Counted from the first letter of the stretch, positions 43,596 to 52,186 are shown. The stretch: 64,000 nucleotides of DNA from Myxococcus landrumus (GCF_017301635.1 NZ_CP071091.1:7018001-7082000), one strand, 5' to 3'. Numbers and translations: made by a program. Notes: generated from the letters alone by a model not told the origin.

Positions 43596-44438
43596 ATGCG
43601 AACTACCGGATTGTCCGCGAAAGTCTCCCAGCACAGGAGTGCTTGGGGGGTGGGGTTGCTGCTGGGCGTGTTGTTGTTGCCCCTGGCAGTGAGGGCAGAG
43701 GTGTCCGCCGATGTGAGGCGGTACCTGTTGTCCATCCACCGATTGATTGATGACCTCGCCTATGAGCGCGCGCTGGAGCAGATCGCTCGCGTGAAGAAGG
43801 TCTCCCAGGGGCCCGAGGATGACGTCGCGGTCTCCCTGTACGAGGGCGTCGTCCTGTCGGAGCTGAGCAAGGGGAGACAGGAGGATGCGGAGGCGGCGTT
43901 CAAGTCCGCGCTCTTCTTGGACCCAGACGCTCAGTTGCCCTTGAAGGTGTCGCCCAAGCTGAAGAAGCGCTTCGAGCAGGTGCGCACCAAGGTCCAGAAG
44001 GAGCTGTCCAGTCGAGGAGAGGACCCGAAGCCCGTGGTGACGCCTGTGCTGAAGCCGGAGGCGAAGGTGGACGTGGTGGCGCCGTTGACGCCGCCCCTGC
44101 CTCCGCCGGCGGTGGAGAAGTCGATGCGGCAGAAGGCCTGGATTCCAGCCGTCGCGGGTGGCGCGTTGGCGGTGGGCGGCGGGGTGATGTGGCTCCTGGC
44201 CTCGAAGGAGGAGTCGAAGCTGGGAAAGTCCTCGCCCCTCGGGTCACTGGATGAGGCGGATGTGGTGGCCCGGCGCACGCGCTCGATGCAGTCGGTGGGC
44301 GTGGGCCTGTTCGTGGGGAGCGCGGTGGGGCTGGGAGTGGCCGCGGGGATGTATCTGCTGGGCGGGCCCGAGGAGCCCCCCATGCTCTCAGTGGGGACGG
44401 ATGGAACGTCTGCCTTTGTGAGCGGGAGGTGGCCGTGA
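43596..44438 (+). CDS. TPR-like exported protein with two C-terminal membrane helices
   Basis: A 280-residue protein. The signal peptide ends near residue 34 (LPLAVRA). Residues ~40-135 form helical-hairpin repeats of TPR character (YERALEQIARVKK, EDAEAAFKSALFLDPDAQ). A Pro/Val/Lys linker follows, then two membrane helices (IPAVAGGALAVGGGVMWLLA and VGVGLFVGSAVGLGVAAGMY). This layout is common in myxobacterial envelope proteins of unknown function. ATG 43596 is used. Its stop overlaps the GTG of the kelch gene, so the two are coupled. Confidence 0.75.
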   Translation: MRTTGLSAKVSQHRSAWGVGLLLGVLLLPLAVRAEVSADVRRYLLSIHRLIDDLAYERALEQIARVKKVSQGPEDDVAVSLYEGVVLSELSKGRQEDAEAAFKSALFLDPDAQLPLKVSPKLKKRFEQVRTKVQKELSSRGEDPKPVVTPVLKPEAKVDVVAPLTPPLPPPAVEKSMRQKAWIPAVAGGALAVGGGVMWLLASKEESKLGKSSPLGSLDEADVVARRTRSMQSVGVGLFVGSAVGLGVAAGMYLLGGPEEPPMLSVGTDGTSAFVSGRWP

Positions 44439-45712
44439 AGCTGGGCGTTCGCGCGGTGTTGGCTGTGATGGCGGTGGTGGGGCTCCAGTTGGGCGGGTGC
44501 CTCGATGTGGATGAGGCAAAAGCGAAGTTCTGCGAGGACAACCCCGAGCTGTGTGACGGGGGCACGCCAGACTCAGGTCGAGATGCGGGGGATGGTGGTC
44601 ACGATGCGGGTGATAGTGGGCCCGATGCCGGTGATGGGGGCCTGGAGCCAGGCTGGCATGACGCCGGTACCATGTTGGAGCGACGTGCCTTCCATACGGC
44701 GACTCGCCTGAATGATGGAAAGGTCCTGGTGGTAGGCGGCTCAACCTCCGCGAGCTTTTCCGGGGCGAGTGCGACGGCCGAAATCTTCGACCCATCATCA
44801 AATAGCTGGTCCCCTACGACGTCTTTGCAGGAACCACGTGCTCGACACACCGCCACCTTGCTGGGCGACGGCACGGTGCTGGTGGTGGGAGGTCACAATC
44901 AGAGCGGGACGGCGCTGGGGAGCGCGGTCGTGTATAGCCCCGCGGATGGCGGTTCCTGGTCGGATGCGGGCTCCCTGAAGACAGCTCGCTTCAACCACGA
45001 CGCGGTGCTGCTGACATCCTCGGGTCAAGTCCTGGTCATGGGGGGCGGTACGGACAACAACACGAGCTTCCCGACAGCGGAGATCTACAACCCGACCAGT
45101 CGAGAGTGGACCGATGCAGGCATGCTCTCAGTGGAGCGAAACCGCGTCGTCGCGGTCGAGATCAGCAATGACAGGGTGTTGGCCGTGGGAGGTTTCGACA
45201 ACGGGGAGCGCACCGCGGATGTGTATCAAATCAGCACCAAGACCTGGGCGCCTGTTATCGCTCAGTCCGCGGCGAATCGAGTCGGTCACACCGTCACCCG
45301 CTTGCGGGGGGGAGATATCCTGGTGGCGGGCTCGGATGTGGATGGCAGCGGCACCTTTGATGCCAGCGCTCAACTCCTCTCCGAAAACAATCTGGCTCTT
45401 GGCTGGAGGAGTGCAGGTTCGCTGAGCCCGGCGCGGGGCTATCACACGGCAACCCTCCTCGACACAGGTGATGTCCTGGTGACGGGTGGCACCTACGCGA
45501 AAGATAGCTCCCTGAGCTCGACCAAGCTCTATCACCCGACGACGGGTGCCAGTGGCAGTTGGACGGATGGTCCTTCCATGTCGGTGGAGCGGGCCAACCA
45601 CCGAGCCACGCTCCTCAAGAACTCTGGCTACGTGCTCATCACCGGGGGCATGGCGAACGCAGGCGCGGTTTCGTCGGTGGAGCTGTACGTCCCCCCAGCC
45701 CCCCCTCCCTGA
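44435..45712 (+). CDS. Kelch-repeat surface lipoprotein
   Basis: A 425-residue lipoprotein with lipobox Cys22 (VVGLQLGGC). An Asp/Gly-rich linker (~50-75) is followed by about six kelch blades, seen as repeats of ATxLxxGxVLVxGG (LNDGKVLVVGG, LGDGTVLVVGG, LTSSGQVLVMGGG, ISNDRVLAVGG, LDTGDVLVTGG, LKNSGYVLITGG). This makes a beta-propeller exposed outside the outer membrane or in the periplasm, usually for protein or carbohydrate binding. GTG 44435 overlaps the upstream stop (GTGA). A perfect hairpin terminator follows. Confidence 0.9.
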   Translation: MKLGVRAVLAVMAVVGLQLGGCLDVDEAKAKFCEDNPELCDGGTPDSGRDAGDGGHDAGDSGPDAGDGGLEPGWHDAGTMLERRAFHTATRLNDGKVLVVGGSTSASFSGASATAEIFDPSSNSWSPTTSLQEPRARHTATLLGDGTVLVVGGHNQSGTALGSAVVYSPADGGSWSDAGSLKTARFNHDAVLLTSSGQVLVMGGGTDNNTSFPTAEIYNPTSREWTDAGMLSVERNRVVAVEISNDRVLAVGGFDNGERTADVYQISTKTWAPVIAQSAANRVGHTVTRLRGGDILVAGSDVDGSGTFDASAQLLSENNLALGWRSAGSLSPARGYHTATLLDTGDVLVTGGTYAKDSSLSSTKLYHPTTGASGSWTDGPSMSVERANHRATLLKNSGYVLITGGMANAGAVSSVELYVPPAPPP

Positions 45713-45720
45713 GCCTCCAT

Positions 45721-45750
45721 CCCGCGGGCCCACCGTCACGGGCCCGCGGG
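45721..45750 (+). terminator. Terminator after the kelch gene
   Basis: Perfect 11-bp arms CCCGCGGGCCC and GGGCCCGCGGG with an eight-base loop, nine bases after the stop. Confidence 0.8.
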
Positions 45751-45758
45751 AGTCCCGC

Positions 45759-45875
45759 TCAATCAAATCCATCCGTGGAGAGGGCCAGCTCGCGCCACGT
45801 GGCCAGCTCCCGGGTGACGTGGTGGTGCTTGCCGTCGATGCGTGCGATGGCATCCCAGCCCGCGCGAGCCCCACC
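45759..45875 (-). pseudogene. Coding-like fragment without a start codon
   Basis: A 39-codon open stretch bounded by TGA at 45876-45878 and ending with TGA at 45759-45761. It reads GWDAIARIDGKHHVTRELA then TWRELALSTDGFD, with normal protein composition and G/C-ending codons, but no start codon. It is in the same reading frame as the Arg/Gly-rich ORF at 45963-46439, with two stops between. It looks like the tail of a gene that has lost its upstream part. No family is recognised. Confidence 0.4.
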
Positions 45876-45962
45876 TCAACGCAGCCGGGGCCAGAAGGAC
45901 CGTCGCCAACATCTCAGCGGCGCGCCGTCGCTCAGCTCAACAAGACGGCGCCGACAAGGTGG

Positions 45963-46439
45963 TCATCGTCCTCGACGCCCTGGACCGCGAACCGGAGCCT
46001 CGCCTCTCTCCCCACCACCGTACCCCGTGCGGTCCCACGGACGATATTCCGCGGGCTGTGGCGCCAGCTCCTGGTCCTGGTCCCCCATGCTCCGCCGAGG
46101 ACCGATGCCCGTGGCGTACCGGTCATCCCGGTCATCCCGCCCATAGGGGCCCCGCTCGACGCCGCCCGTGGCCCACTCGGCATTGCTCCGCGCCACGTCT
46201 CGGTCATCCACATCCGTGCGCACCTGTGCCATGCGCAGCGTCGCCGCCCGGTGGAATCGACCTTCGCGCGCGGACGACAGCTCATCCCGCGCGGGATTCC
46301 ATCCCGACACATCCGACTCACCGCGCTCGCGCGAGCCAGGAGGCGCCGCGTCGGCCGGCCGCACCGTCTCGGGCTCGAGCCCAGGCCGCAAGGCCCCGCG
46401 CCCCTCATCCCTGTCGTTGTCCAAGCTTCGCTGAGCCAT
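45963..46439 (-). CDS. Arg/Gly/Asp-rich disordered protein, possibly truncated
   Basis: A 158-residue hydrophilic protein rich in Arg, Gly, Asp and Glu (RTDVDDRDVARSNAEWATGG, GPYGRDDRDDRYATGIG, EYRPWDRTGYGGGERGE). No membrane or enzyme motif. GAGGGC just before ATG 46439 gives a usable ribosome site, and third codon positions are G/C-rich in this frame, which supports coding. The C-terminus ends in an Arg/Gly tail, and a coding-like fragment continues in the same frame further on, so it may be the front of a decayed longer gene. Confidence 0.5.
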   Translation of the reverse strand: MAQRSLDNDRDEGRGALRPGLEPETVRPADAAPPGSRERGESDVSGWNPARDELSSAREGRFHRAATLRMAQVRTDVDDRDVARSNAEWATGGVERGPYGRDDRDDRYATGIGPRRSMGDQDQELAPQPAEYRPWDRTGYGGGERGEAPVRGPGRRGR

Positions 46440-46589
46440 GCCCTCAAGGCTGGCGATGCCCTCGCCTCCCACCAACCCACACCGCCATGCCCGGCAGGGG
46501 GACTGGCAGGTTCAACCCGCGCCGCGAGGCACGAACCTCCAGGAGACCCGACAAGCTACCCGCCGCATGTCTGGCTTCACCCCCCCACG

Positions 46590-47273
46590 TCAGTGCACCG
46601 CCCACCGTTCGGCAATCTCCTCGCAGGCGAGCACCACGTCGCTCAGCCGGCGGATGTGAGCCCGAGGCGCCGTGAAGATGGTGCCCGCGAACACATCCAC
46701 CACCTGCACCATGCGATGGTCCGAAGGACCGAGCTGGCACAAGTGCTGCTCCGCGAAGCGCTGCAACATCGTCCCGATGTACTGCCCGGAGCGCTCATCC
46801 AGCGGGTGGTGCTTGGAGAAGTAGAGCTTCATCAGCCCCACGCGCGGGTTGCCGTTCCGGTCCATCCGCTGAAGGACGACCTCGGGGCGCACGCTGATGG
46901 TGACCCCCGCCATCTCCAGCACGGGAGGCTCCGCGCCCACCGCGCTGACGATGGTGTCCTCCAGCCCGAGCCAGGGCGCCAGGTCCGCGAAGCGCTCCAG
47001 CGCCTCCGAGCACAGATGCAGCCGCTGCGCCTCGAACTCCGACTGCGGCACGCTGCACGCGAAGCGGCGCTGGTGCTCACGGAGGACGGCGGGGTCCAGG
47101 TCGCGACACAGGAAGTCGGTAATCGCGTGGGACGCCTCGGGGTAGCGCAGGTACTGCTGCTCGGGTGGGTGCTTCTGGTCGTAGATGATGCGCTTGCGAC
47201 GAGCCGGAGTGGCGATGAGGTACTCACCCAGCTTGTTCACGGACACACGCGGCAGTTCACGCACTTCCGCCAT
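46590..47273 (-). CDS. Cytoplasmic protein of unknown function
   Basis: A 227-residue soluble-looking protein, mixed alpha/beta. It begins with a basic segment (LGEYLIATPARRKRIIYDQK) followed by a helical stretch. A central domain ends in ISVRPEVVLQRMDRNGNPRVGLMKLYFSKHHPLDE, and a helical C-terminus follows. The E-x-V...K-LYF pattern in the central part could fit a nuclease-like core, but I cannot confirm a catalytic set. AGGAACTCC before ATG 47273 is a good ribosome site. Its ~100-base upstream region is unremarkable. No family is recognised. Confidence 0.7.
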   Translation of the reverse strand: MAEVRELPRVSVNKLGEYLIATPARRKRIIYDQKHPPEQQYLRYPEASHAITDFLCRDLDPAVLREHQRRFACSVPQSEFEAQRLHLCSEALERFADLAPWLGLEDTIVSAVGAEPPVLEMAGVTISVRPEVVLQRMDRNGNPRVGLMKLYFSKHHPLDERSGQYIGTMLQRFAEQHLCQLGPSDHRMVQVVDVFAGTIFTAPRAHIRRLSDVVLACEEIAERWAVH

Positions 47274-47554
47274 GGAGTTCCTCCCCCTGGATGCTGGCGA
47301 ATGAGCACACACTACAGAGGGGGGCTGACATGCCATTGCTCGCGTGAGTGATTGAAAACAGAGCGCTCGGCCCGCGCGGAGGTCACACGCGACGGATGAG
47401 ACGTCTCACGGCGGGGAGGGTGCCGGGCCCGGGAGGATGGCGGCGAGTCCAGGGGACCCACGACGCGCTCACATGCTGCCGGGTTGCCCGTCCGCGGCGG
47501 AGTCACGGCGCGCGGACGGGCTCGAGGAGGGGACGTGCGGCGTCCCCGCGGCCT

Positions 47555-47854
47555 TCAATCCTTCTCTTCCTCCAGGCTTCCGGGAAAGGCTGTCCAATAC
47601 AGGTCAGGGAGCGGATTGGTGCCCGCGTCGCTGCGCGGGCCATCTCCGTCGGGGATGTCGTCGAGAATCGCGCGGGGGGTGCGCTCGGCGGGGTTCATGG
47701 GGTGCGCGTGCCAGGGTGTGTCTGGTGCGTCGTCATCCGGGGGTGGGGACTCGGGGGGCTCCTGGGGCTCCTCCTCGTCCTGGAGCGCGATGGAGCGCCC
47801 GTAGAAGTCCTCGATGGGTTGGGGGGCGGGCTGTCGTCGCGGGTCCTTCACCAT
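47555..47854 (-). CDS. Small acidic Pro-rich protein
   Basis: A 99-residue very acidic protein (QDEEEPQEPPESPPPDDDAP in the middle, EEEKD at the end), predicted disordered apart from a few hydrophobic patches (IEDFYGRSIAL, PDLYWTAFPGS). GGAGGA lies eight bases before ATG 47854, a strong ribosome site, which supports a real gene. It lies 87 bases after the Ser/Thr kinase gene on the same strand, perhaps co-transcribed. No family is recognised. Confidence 0.6.
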   Translation of the reverse strand: MVKDPRRQPAPQPIEDFYGRSIALQDEEEPQEPPESPPPDDDAPDTPWHAHPMNPAERTPRAILDDIPDGDGPRSDAGTNPLPDLYWTAFPGSLEEEKD

Positions 47855-47941
47855 GATGCAATCCTCCGCCTGACTACGGTCGTGACGGGGAATGCCCGCC
47901 GCAACCCGGCCACCCAGGTTTCGGAAGGCGGGCAGGCGGGC

Positions 47942-49282
47942 CTATGGCTCGGACGAATCCTCCGGGTCCTCCTCGGGCGTCTCCACGTCCGTGTTTCGCG
48001 GCCCCGCTGTCTCGTCGAGATTCCCACCGTCCTCCGCGCGCGAGGGGGTGACACCGCGCAGGCCCGGCACCCCGAACACCCGCGCGGACTCCCGGGCCAG
48101 CGCGTCCTCGGTGTCCGGCGGTGTCCCCGAGGCCGGCGCGGCCCCCGGCTCCAGCGACACGGAGGCCTCCTCCGCCGTGAGGTCCTCGGGGTGCAGCCCC
48201 CCTTCGAGCAGCTCCGCCTGGTTGCGGCGCAGGGTGGCCTCCACGGCCACGCGAGCCACCTCCTCGGCCGTCTCGTGCCGCCCGTGGGGGCTGGGGGCAT
48301 GGACCCGCAGCCAGCCTCGCAGCACGGAGCCCATCTCCTCGGCGGACTGGAACCGCTCGGAGGGCTCGCGCCGCAGCGCGCGCAGCACCACCGCCGCCAG
48401 TCCCTCCGGGAGGCCCTCGACCAGCCTCGCCACCCGCTCGGACGTCAGGCTCAGCATCCGCGCCGCCAGCTCCTCCACCGGCATCCAGGTGGGGCCCTGG
48501 GCCTCCAGCGTCAGGCCCTCGGGAAGGGGCGGAGGCGCCGTGTCCTCCAGCGACAGCGGATGGCGCCCCGTCAGGAGCTCCATCAGCACCAGCCCCAGCG
48601 AGAAGAGGTCGGAGCGCGCATCCACTGGCGCGCGCAGCAGCATCTCCGGCGAGGCATACGCGAGGTCGCCCTTCACCAGCGGGCGGCTGGTCAGCTCCCG
48701 CCCGGGCATCCGCGACGCGGCGACGGAGAAGTTCGCCAGCTTCACCTCGCCATGCGTCCCCACGCGGATGTTCCGAGGGCTCACGTCGCGGTGGACGATG
48801 CCCAGCGGCCGGTTCCAGTCATCCACCGCGCAGTGGGCATGGTGGAGCGCGTCCGCCACCTCCGCCACCACGAACGCGGCCAGCGAGGCCGACACGGGCC
48901 TGCGCCGCATGGCCGCCAGGTTCAGCAGCGTGTCCAGCGAGCGTCCCTCCACGTACTCCATCACCACGTGCGGCGCGCCGCGGTACAGCTTGATTTGGTG
49001 CACCTGCGCGATGTTGGGGTGCTTGAGGCGGAACGTCAGGCTGACCTCCTCCACCAGCCTGCGCCGCTCCACGAAGGTGGCGGGGCTGCGCAGCCGCTTC
49101 ACCACCACCAGTCCGCTCTGGCCGTCGCGGTAGCGCCGCCGCACCAGCATCAACAGCTCGCCCGTGGAGCGCACCTCCAGCTTGCGAACGAACTCGAACA
49201 CCGTGCCGCCTACGTTGAACAGCACCCGCGGCCGTCGCGAGCCTCCGGGGGGATCCTCCGTCGTCGTATCGGGCGTCGTCAT
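47942..49282 (-). CDS. Ser/Thr protein kinase with altered DFG motif
   Basis: A 446-residue cytoplasmic kinase-fold protein. The catalytic Lys is kept (VVVKRL, K62), as are the HRD loop (HRDVSPRN, 164-171) and ASPEMLL. But the Gly-rich loop is degenerate (RKLEVRSTGELLML) and the DFG is NFS (184-186), so the Mg-binding Asp is replaced by Asn. The C-terminal ~130 residues are acidic and disordered. It may be a weak kinase or a pseudokinase. It is on the same strand as the canonical kinase upstream (142-base gap), so one may regulate the other. Confidence 0.88.
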   Translation of the reverse strand: MTTPDTTTEDPPGGSRRPRVLFNVGGTVFEFVRKLEVRSTGELLMLVRRRYRDGQSGLVVVKRLRSPATFVERRRLVEEVSLTFRLKHPNIAQVHQIKLYRGAPHVVMEYVEGRSLDTLLNLAAMRRRPVSASLAAFVVAEVADALHHAHCAVDDWNRPLGIVHRDVSPRNIRVGTHGEVKLANFSVAASRMPGRELTSRPLVKGDLAYASPEMLLRAPVDARSDLFSLGLVLMELLTGRHPLSLEDTAPPPLPEGLTLEAQGPTWMPVEELAARMLSLTSERVARLVEGLPEGLAAVVLRALRREPSERFQSAEEMGSVLRGWLRVHAPSPHGRHETAEEVARVAVEATLRRNQAELLEGGLHPEDLTAEEASVSLEPGAAPASGTPPDTEDALARESARVFGVPGLRGVTPSRAEDGGNLDETAGPRNTDVETPEEDPEDSSEP

Positions 49283-49424
49283 GATCTGCCTTTGAAACCT
49301 GGGATGTTGGGTGAGAGCAATAGGATGCCTGAGGTTCTGCGAAAGGCAAGCCCGGTGGGATGTCAGAGATTGAGTGTCAGTGAATGGACTTCTGGGGTTG
49401 AGAGGGGAATCGCCCCGCGGAGGG

Positions 49425-50618
49425 CTATTCCCGGGGCCGCTTCCAGGACTGGAGCGTGGCGCGCAGCACGTTCAGCCTCCGGCGCAGCCAGGACACCCAG
49501 GCGGCCAGGAGGTGGGGAGGGACCTGTGCGGGCTCGGTGGAGGGGGTCGCCGCTGGCCCCGAGTCCTGTCCCGCCGCCGCGCCCGGCTGGTCCGGCCAGC
49601 GCATCCACTGGCGAATCTCGCGCCCGTCCTCGTCGCCGTCGAAGAGGGACTCGTCCTCCTCGGTGACGGCCTCATGGGGAGGGCGGGGAGGGAACAAGGG
49701 GATGTCCCAGCGCTCATCCGCCTGGCGCAAGGCCGCGGTGAGCGCCTCGCTCAGCTCCGCGCCGCTGGGGTGGCGGTCCGCGGCGAACCTGCTGAGCAGG
49801 CGCAGCACGATGGCATCCAGCACCGGCGGGACGCGTGGGTTGAGGAGCGAGGGGGGCTGGAGCCGGGCGGACTCGATGCTCGCCAGCAGCGCGGAAGGGG
49901 GCAGGTGGGAGGGATAGGGGAGGGTGCCCGTGAGCACGTCGTGGAAGACGAGCCCCAGCGAATACAAGTCATCCGTGGGCACGAAGCGGTAGCGCGAGCC
50001 CGGGGCGCGAGGCGCCAGCCAGAAGCGCAGCGCCTCCGGGCTCCGGTAGCTGGGAGTCCCCGGGGGCAGGCGATCCTCCGTGAGCGACGGCGCGCAGGAG
50101 TGGTCCCCCGAGCCGAAGTCCACCAGCACGGGCTGCCCATCCGAGGCCCGGACGATGATGTTGCTGCCCTTGAGGTCCCGGTGGACCACGCCCGCGCGGT
50201 GGATGGCGTCCAGGGTGCGGGCCAGCGAGGCGAACACCTCCGTGGCCCTGCGCGGGGTGGCCTGCGCCAGGGTGGCCCACCGGGACAGCGTGGGGCCCTC
50301 CACATAGTCCATGATGAGGTAGAGGTAGCCGCGGTGCGCGTCGGGCCAGCGCCGGTAGCCCAGGAGCTCCACCACGTTGGGGTGGTCCAGGTGCATCAGC
50401 AGCCCGGCCTCCCGTCGGGTGCGCGCGTCCACCCGGCCGTCGTCGTTCTCGGAAGGGCCCTCCAGCGCGAACTTCAGCGCCACCGTGCCGCGCGTCTCGC
50501 TCTCCGCCAGGAAGATGGTGCCGTAACCGCCGGTCGCCAGCCTCCGGATGATGCGCAGCGCGCCCAGCTCCTCCGAGGGCTGGAGCAACAAAGGGTGCAT
50601 CGCATCGAGGTCGTTCAT
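49425..50618 (-). CDS. Ser/Thr protein kinase (Pkn2 family type)
   Basis: A 397-residue kinase with a complete catalytic set: ATGGYGTIFLAE loop (28-39), Lys49 in VALKFAL, HRDLKGSN (146-153), DFGSGD (167-172) and GTPSYRSPEAL. The C-terminal ~110 residues are acidic, Pro-rich and end in a basic amphipathic helix (LRRRLNVLRATLQSW), with no certain membrane segment. It phosphorylates Ser/Thr in the cytoplasm; substrates are unknown. Its start region faces the palindrome-rich intergenic zone shared with an XRE regulator gene. Confidence 0.93.
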   Translation of the reverse strand: MNDLDAMHPLLLQPSEELGALRIIRRLATGGYGTIFLAESETRGTVALKFALEGPSENDDGRVDARTRREAGLLMHLDHPNVVELLGYRRWPDAHRGYLYLIMDYVEGPTLSRWATLAQATPRRATEVFASLARTLDAIHRAGVVHRDLKGSNIIVRASDGQPVLVDFGSGDHSCAPSLTEDRLPPGTPSYRSPEALRFWLAPRAPGSRYRFVPTDDLYSLGLVFHDVLTGTLPYPSHLPPSALLASIESARLQPPSLLNPRVPPVLDAIVLRLLSRFAADRHPSGAELSEALTAALRQADERWDIPLFPPRPPHEAVTEEDESLFDGDEDGREIRQWMRWPDQPGAAAGQDSGPAATPSTEPAQVPPHLLAAWVSWLRRRLNVLRATLQSWKRPRE

Positions 50619-50643
50619 CGTCCATCCTCCCCTGGACGTCCCA

Positions 50644-50662
50644 ACCCCTCTTGAAGAGGGGT
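50644..50662. promoter_or_regulatory. 19-bp perfect palindrome upstream of the kinase gene
   Basis: ACCCCTCTT-G-AAGAGGGGT, centred 35 bases upstream of the kinase start (50618). The size fits a dimeric regulator operator; the divergent XRE gene product is the obvious candidate. It could also act as an RNA hairpin in the kinase mRNA leader. Confidence 0.5.
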
Positions 50663-50670
50663 GTGAGACA

Positions 50671-50754
50671 AAGGACCCTCAAGGTCGAAGTCCCGACGGG
50701 GACTTCGGCGCGAGGGGCCCCACATGTCATGGCCGCTCAACCTTCAAGGTCCTT
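50671..50754. promoter_or_regulatory. Nested inverted repeats in the kinase/XRE intergenic region
   Basis: CGAAGTCCC (50686-50694) and GGGACTTCG (50699-50707) are perfect complements with a GACG loop. Outside them, AAGGACCCTCAAGGT (50671-50685) and ACCTTCAAGGTCCTT (50740-50754) are near-complements. Together with 50644-50662, three symmetric elements lie within 111 bases, ending about 100 bases before the first XRE gene. Confidence 0.5.
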
Positions 50755-50850
50755 AACATGGCTGATGTCTTTTCGGGTAGTCTTGCGCCTCGTGAGGTAG
50801 GGAGCCGGTCTGGGGACGTGGTGGGGAGACCGTGAAATGGCGCGACGACG

Positions 50851-51225
50851 ATGAACGAGGAACTGGCCAACACCGTGGGCAGGGCGGCGAGGGTGGCGCG
50901 CTCCCGGCTGGGATTGACCCAGGCGGACGTGGCCGAGCGGGTGGGAATCGCGATGGACGTCTACAGCCGCATGGAGCGCGGCCGGGTGCTGCCCAGCGTC
51001 ACCACGCTGCGGCGCATGTGTCAGGTGCTGGGCCTGGACGCCAACGTGCTCCTGGGGTTGAGGGAGGCCGTGCCCGAGGTCGGGGTGGCCCCCGCCGTGG
51101 AGCCTCGGGCGGAGGACCCTCCCTCCTTGCGCCGCCTGGTACGGACCCTGCGGGCGCTGGAGCCCGAGGAGCTCCGGTCGGTGAAGCGGGTGGTCCAGGG
51201 AGCCCTGGGGCTGCTGCGGCGCTGA
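50851..51225 (+). CDS. XRE-family helix-turn-helix regulator
   Basis: A 124-residue protein. Residues ~5-62 form the Cro/CI-type HTH (SRLGLTQADVAERVGIAMDV, YSRMERGRVLPSVTTLRRMC). The rest is a linker and a helical C-terminus (RRLVRTLRALEPEELRSVKR). It is divergent from the Ser/Thr kinase, with palindromes between them, and 69 bases before a close paralogue. It probably binds those sites and controls itself and/or the kinase; that is inference. Confidence 0.88.
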   Translation: MNEELANTVGRAARVARSRLGLTQADVAERVGIAMDVYSRMERGRVLPSVTTLRRMCQVLGLDANVLLGLREAVPEVGVAPAVEPRAEDPPSLRRLVRTLRALEPEELRSVKRVVQGALGLLRR

Positions 51226-51294
51226 CGCGCGGGCGCTGGGGCTCGGGGACGGGAAACTTGCGTCACTCCGAGGCCGTGCGACGCTCCGTCCATC

Positions 51295-51729
51295 ATGCGT
51301 GAGCCCGTTGACCACAAGCTCGCGGCCATCCTGGGTGGTGCCGCGCGTGTTGCTCGCCTGCGTTTGGGCCTGACCCAGAGCGATGTGGCGGAGCGTGTGG
51401 GCATGGCCATGGAGGTCTATAGCCGGCTGGAGCGGGGGCGAATGTTGCCTCGTACGCAAACGCTGAAGCGGCTGTGTGACGTGCTCCAGGTGTCCTCGGA
51501 TACGCTGCTGGGTGTGGGCCGGGGTGGTGCCTCGGTGACGCCCGTCACGCCACGGAAGCCGGAGCGGGAAGATCCGCTGGAGCTGCGGCGCATGACGCGC
51601 AAGCTGCGGGACCTCCAGCCCTCGCAGCTCCGCGCTGTCTCGCGCGTGGTGAACGCCGTCGTCTCGGTCATGCCTCCCGCAGCCCCGGCCAAGCCGGTCC
51701 GCGCGGTGAAGCGCCGCAAGGCGGGCTGA
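51295..51729 (+). CDS. XRE-family helix-turn-helix regulator, paralogue of the preceding gene
   Basis: A 144-residue protein. The HTH (LRLGLTQSDVAERVGMAMEV, YSRLERGRMLPRTQTLKRLC) and the C-terminal helix (LRRMTRKLRDLQPSQLRAVS) align residue for residue with the gene before it, so the pair arose by tandem duplication. It has a longer basic Pro/Lys tail (KPVRAVKRRKAG). It could form heterodimers with its neighbour or bind related sites. Confidence 0.88.
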   Translation: MREPVDHKLAAILGGAARVARLRLGLTQSDVAERVGMAMEVYSRLERGRMLPRTQTLKRLCDVLQVSSDTLLGVGRGGASVTPVTPRKPEREDPLELRRMTRKLRDLQPSQLRAVSRVVNAVVSVMPPAAPAKPVRAVKRRKAG

Positions 51730-51808
51730 GCGCTCGTCGGGGGGCTGGGAATGGGGTGGGGCCGCGTGTTGAAGTCACACGCCCCCCCGACCTGGAGACG
51801 TGCCCCTC

Positions 51809-52186
51809 ATGACGACGCTGCGCAAGGTGATGCTGGTGGACGATGAAGAAGACATTCGCGCCATCGGCAAGCTGAGTCTGGGTCGTGTCGGCGGGTGGGA
51901 GACGGTGCTGGCCGCGTCGGGCAACGAGGCGCTGACGAAGGCGGCCGCGGAGAAACCGGACCTCATCCTCCTGGACGTGATGATGCCCGGCATGGACGGG
52001 CCCACCACCTTCGCGAAGCTGCGGGAGCAGCCCGCCACGGCGGCCACGCCCATCATCTTCATGACGGCGAAGGTGCAGAAGCAGGAGGTGGCCCGCTACC
52101 TCGAGCTCGGGGCGCTGGGTGTCATCGGCAAGCCGTTCGACCCCATGACGCTGCCCCAGGAGATTCGCAAGCTGGTGCCGGGATGA
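51809..52186 (+). CDS. Stand-alone response regulator receiver protein
   Basis: A 125-residue receiver: KVMLVDDEEDIR acidic pair, LILLDVMMPGMDG phospho-Asp, IIFMTAKV Thr, and VIGKPFDP Lys. No output domain. ATG 51809 (GGAG upstream) is preferred over GTG 51800. Its stop overlaps the start of the hybrid kinase (ATGA), so it is translationally coupled to the relay and is the likely first or parallel phospho-acceptor. Confidence 0.92.
   Translation: MTTLRKVMLVDDEEDIRAIGKLSLGRVGGWETVLAASGNEALTKAAAEKPDLILLDVMMPGMDGPTTFAKLREQPATAATPIIFMTAKVQKQEVARYLELGALGVIGKPFDPMTLPQEIRKLVPG

Noticed and set aside
45542..47351. Long plus-strand ORF running from the kelch gene into the unknown genes
   Set aside because: It crosses a perfect terminator and antisense genes with ribosome sites, and the product is Pro/Arg/His-rich without motifs.
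49374..50654. 426-residue plus-strand ORF opposite the Ser/Thr kinase
   Set aside because: It is the antisense shadow of a kinase gene with full catalytic motifs, and its translation is His/Arg/Gly-rich without a domain.
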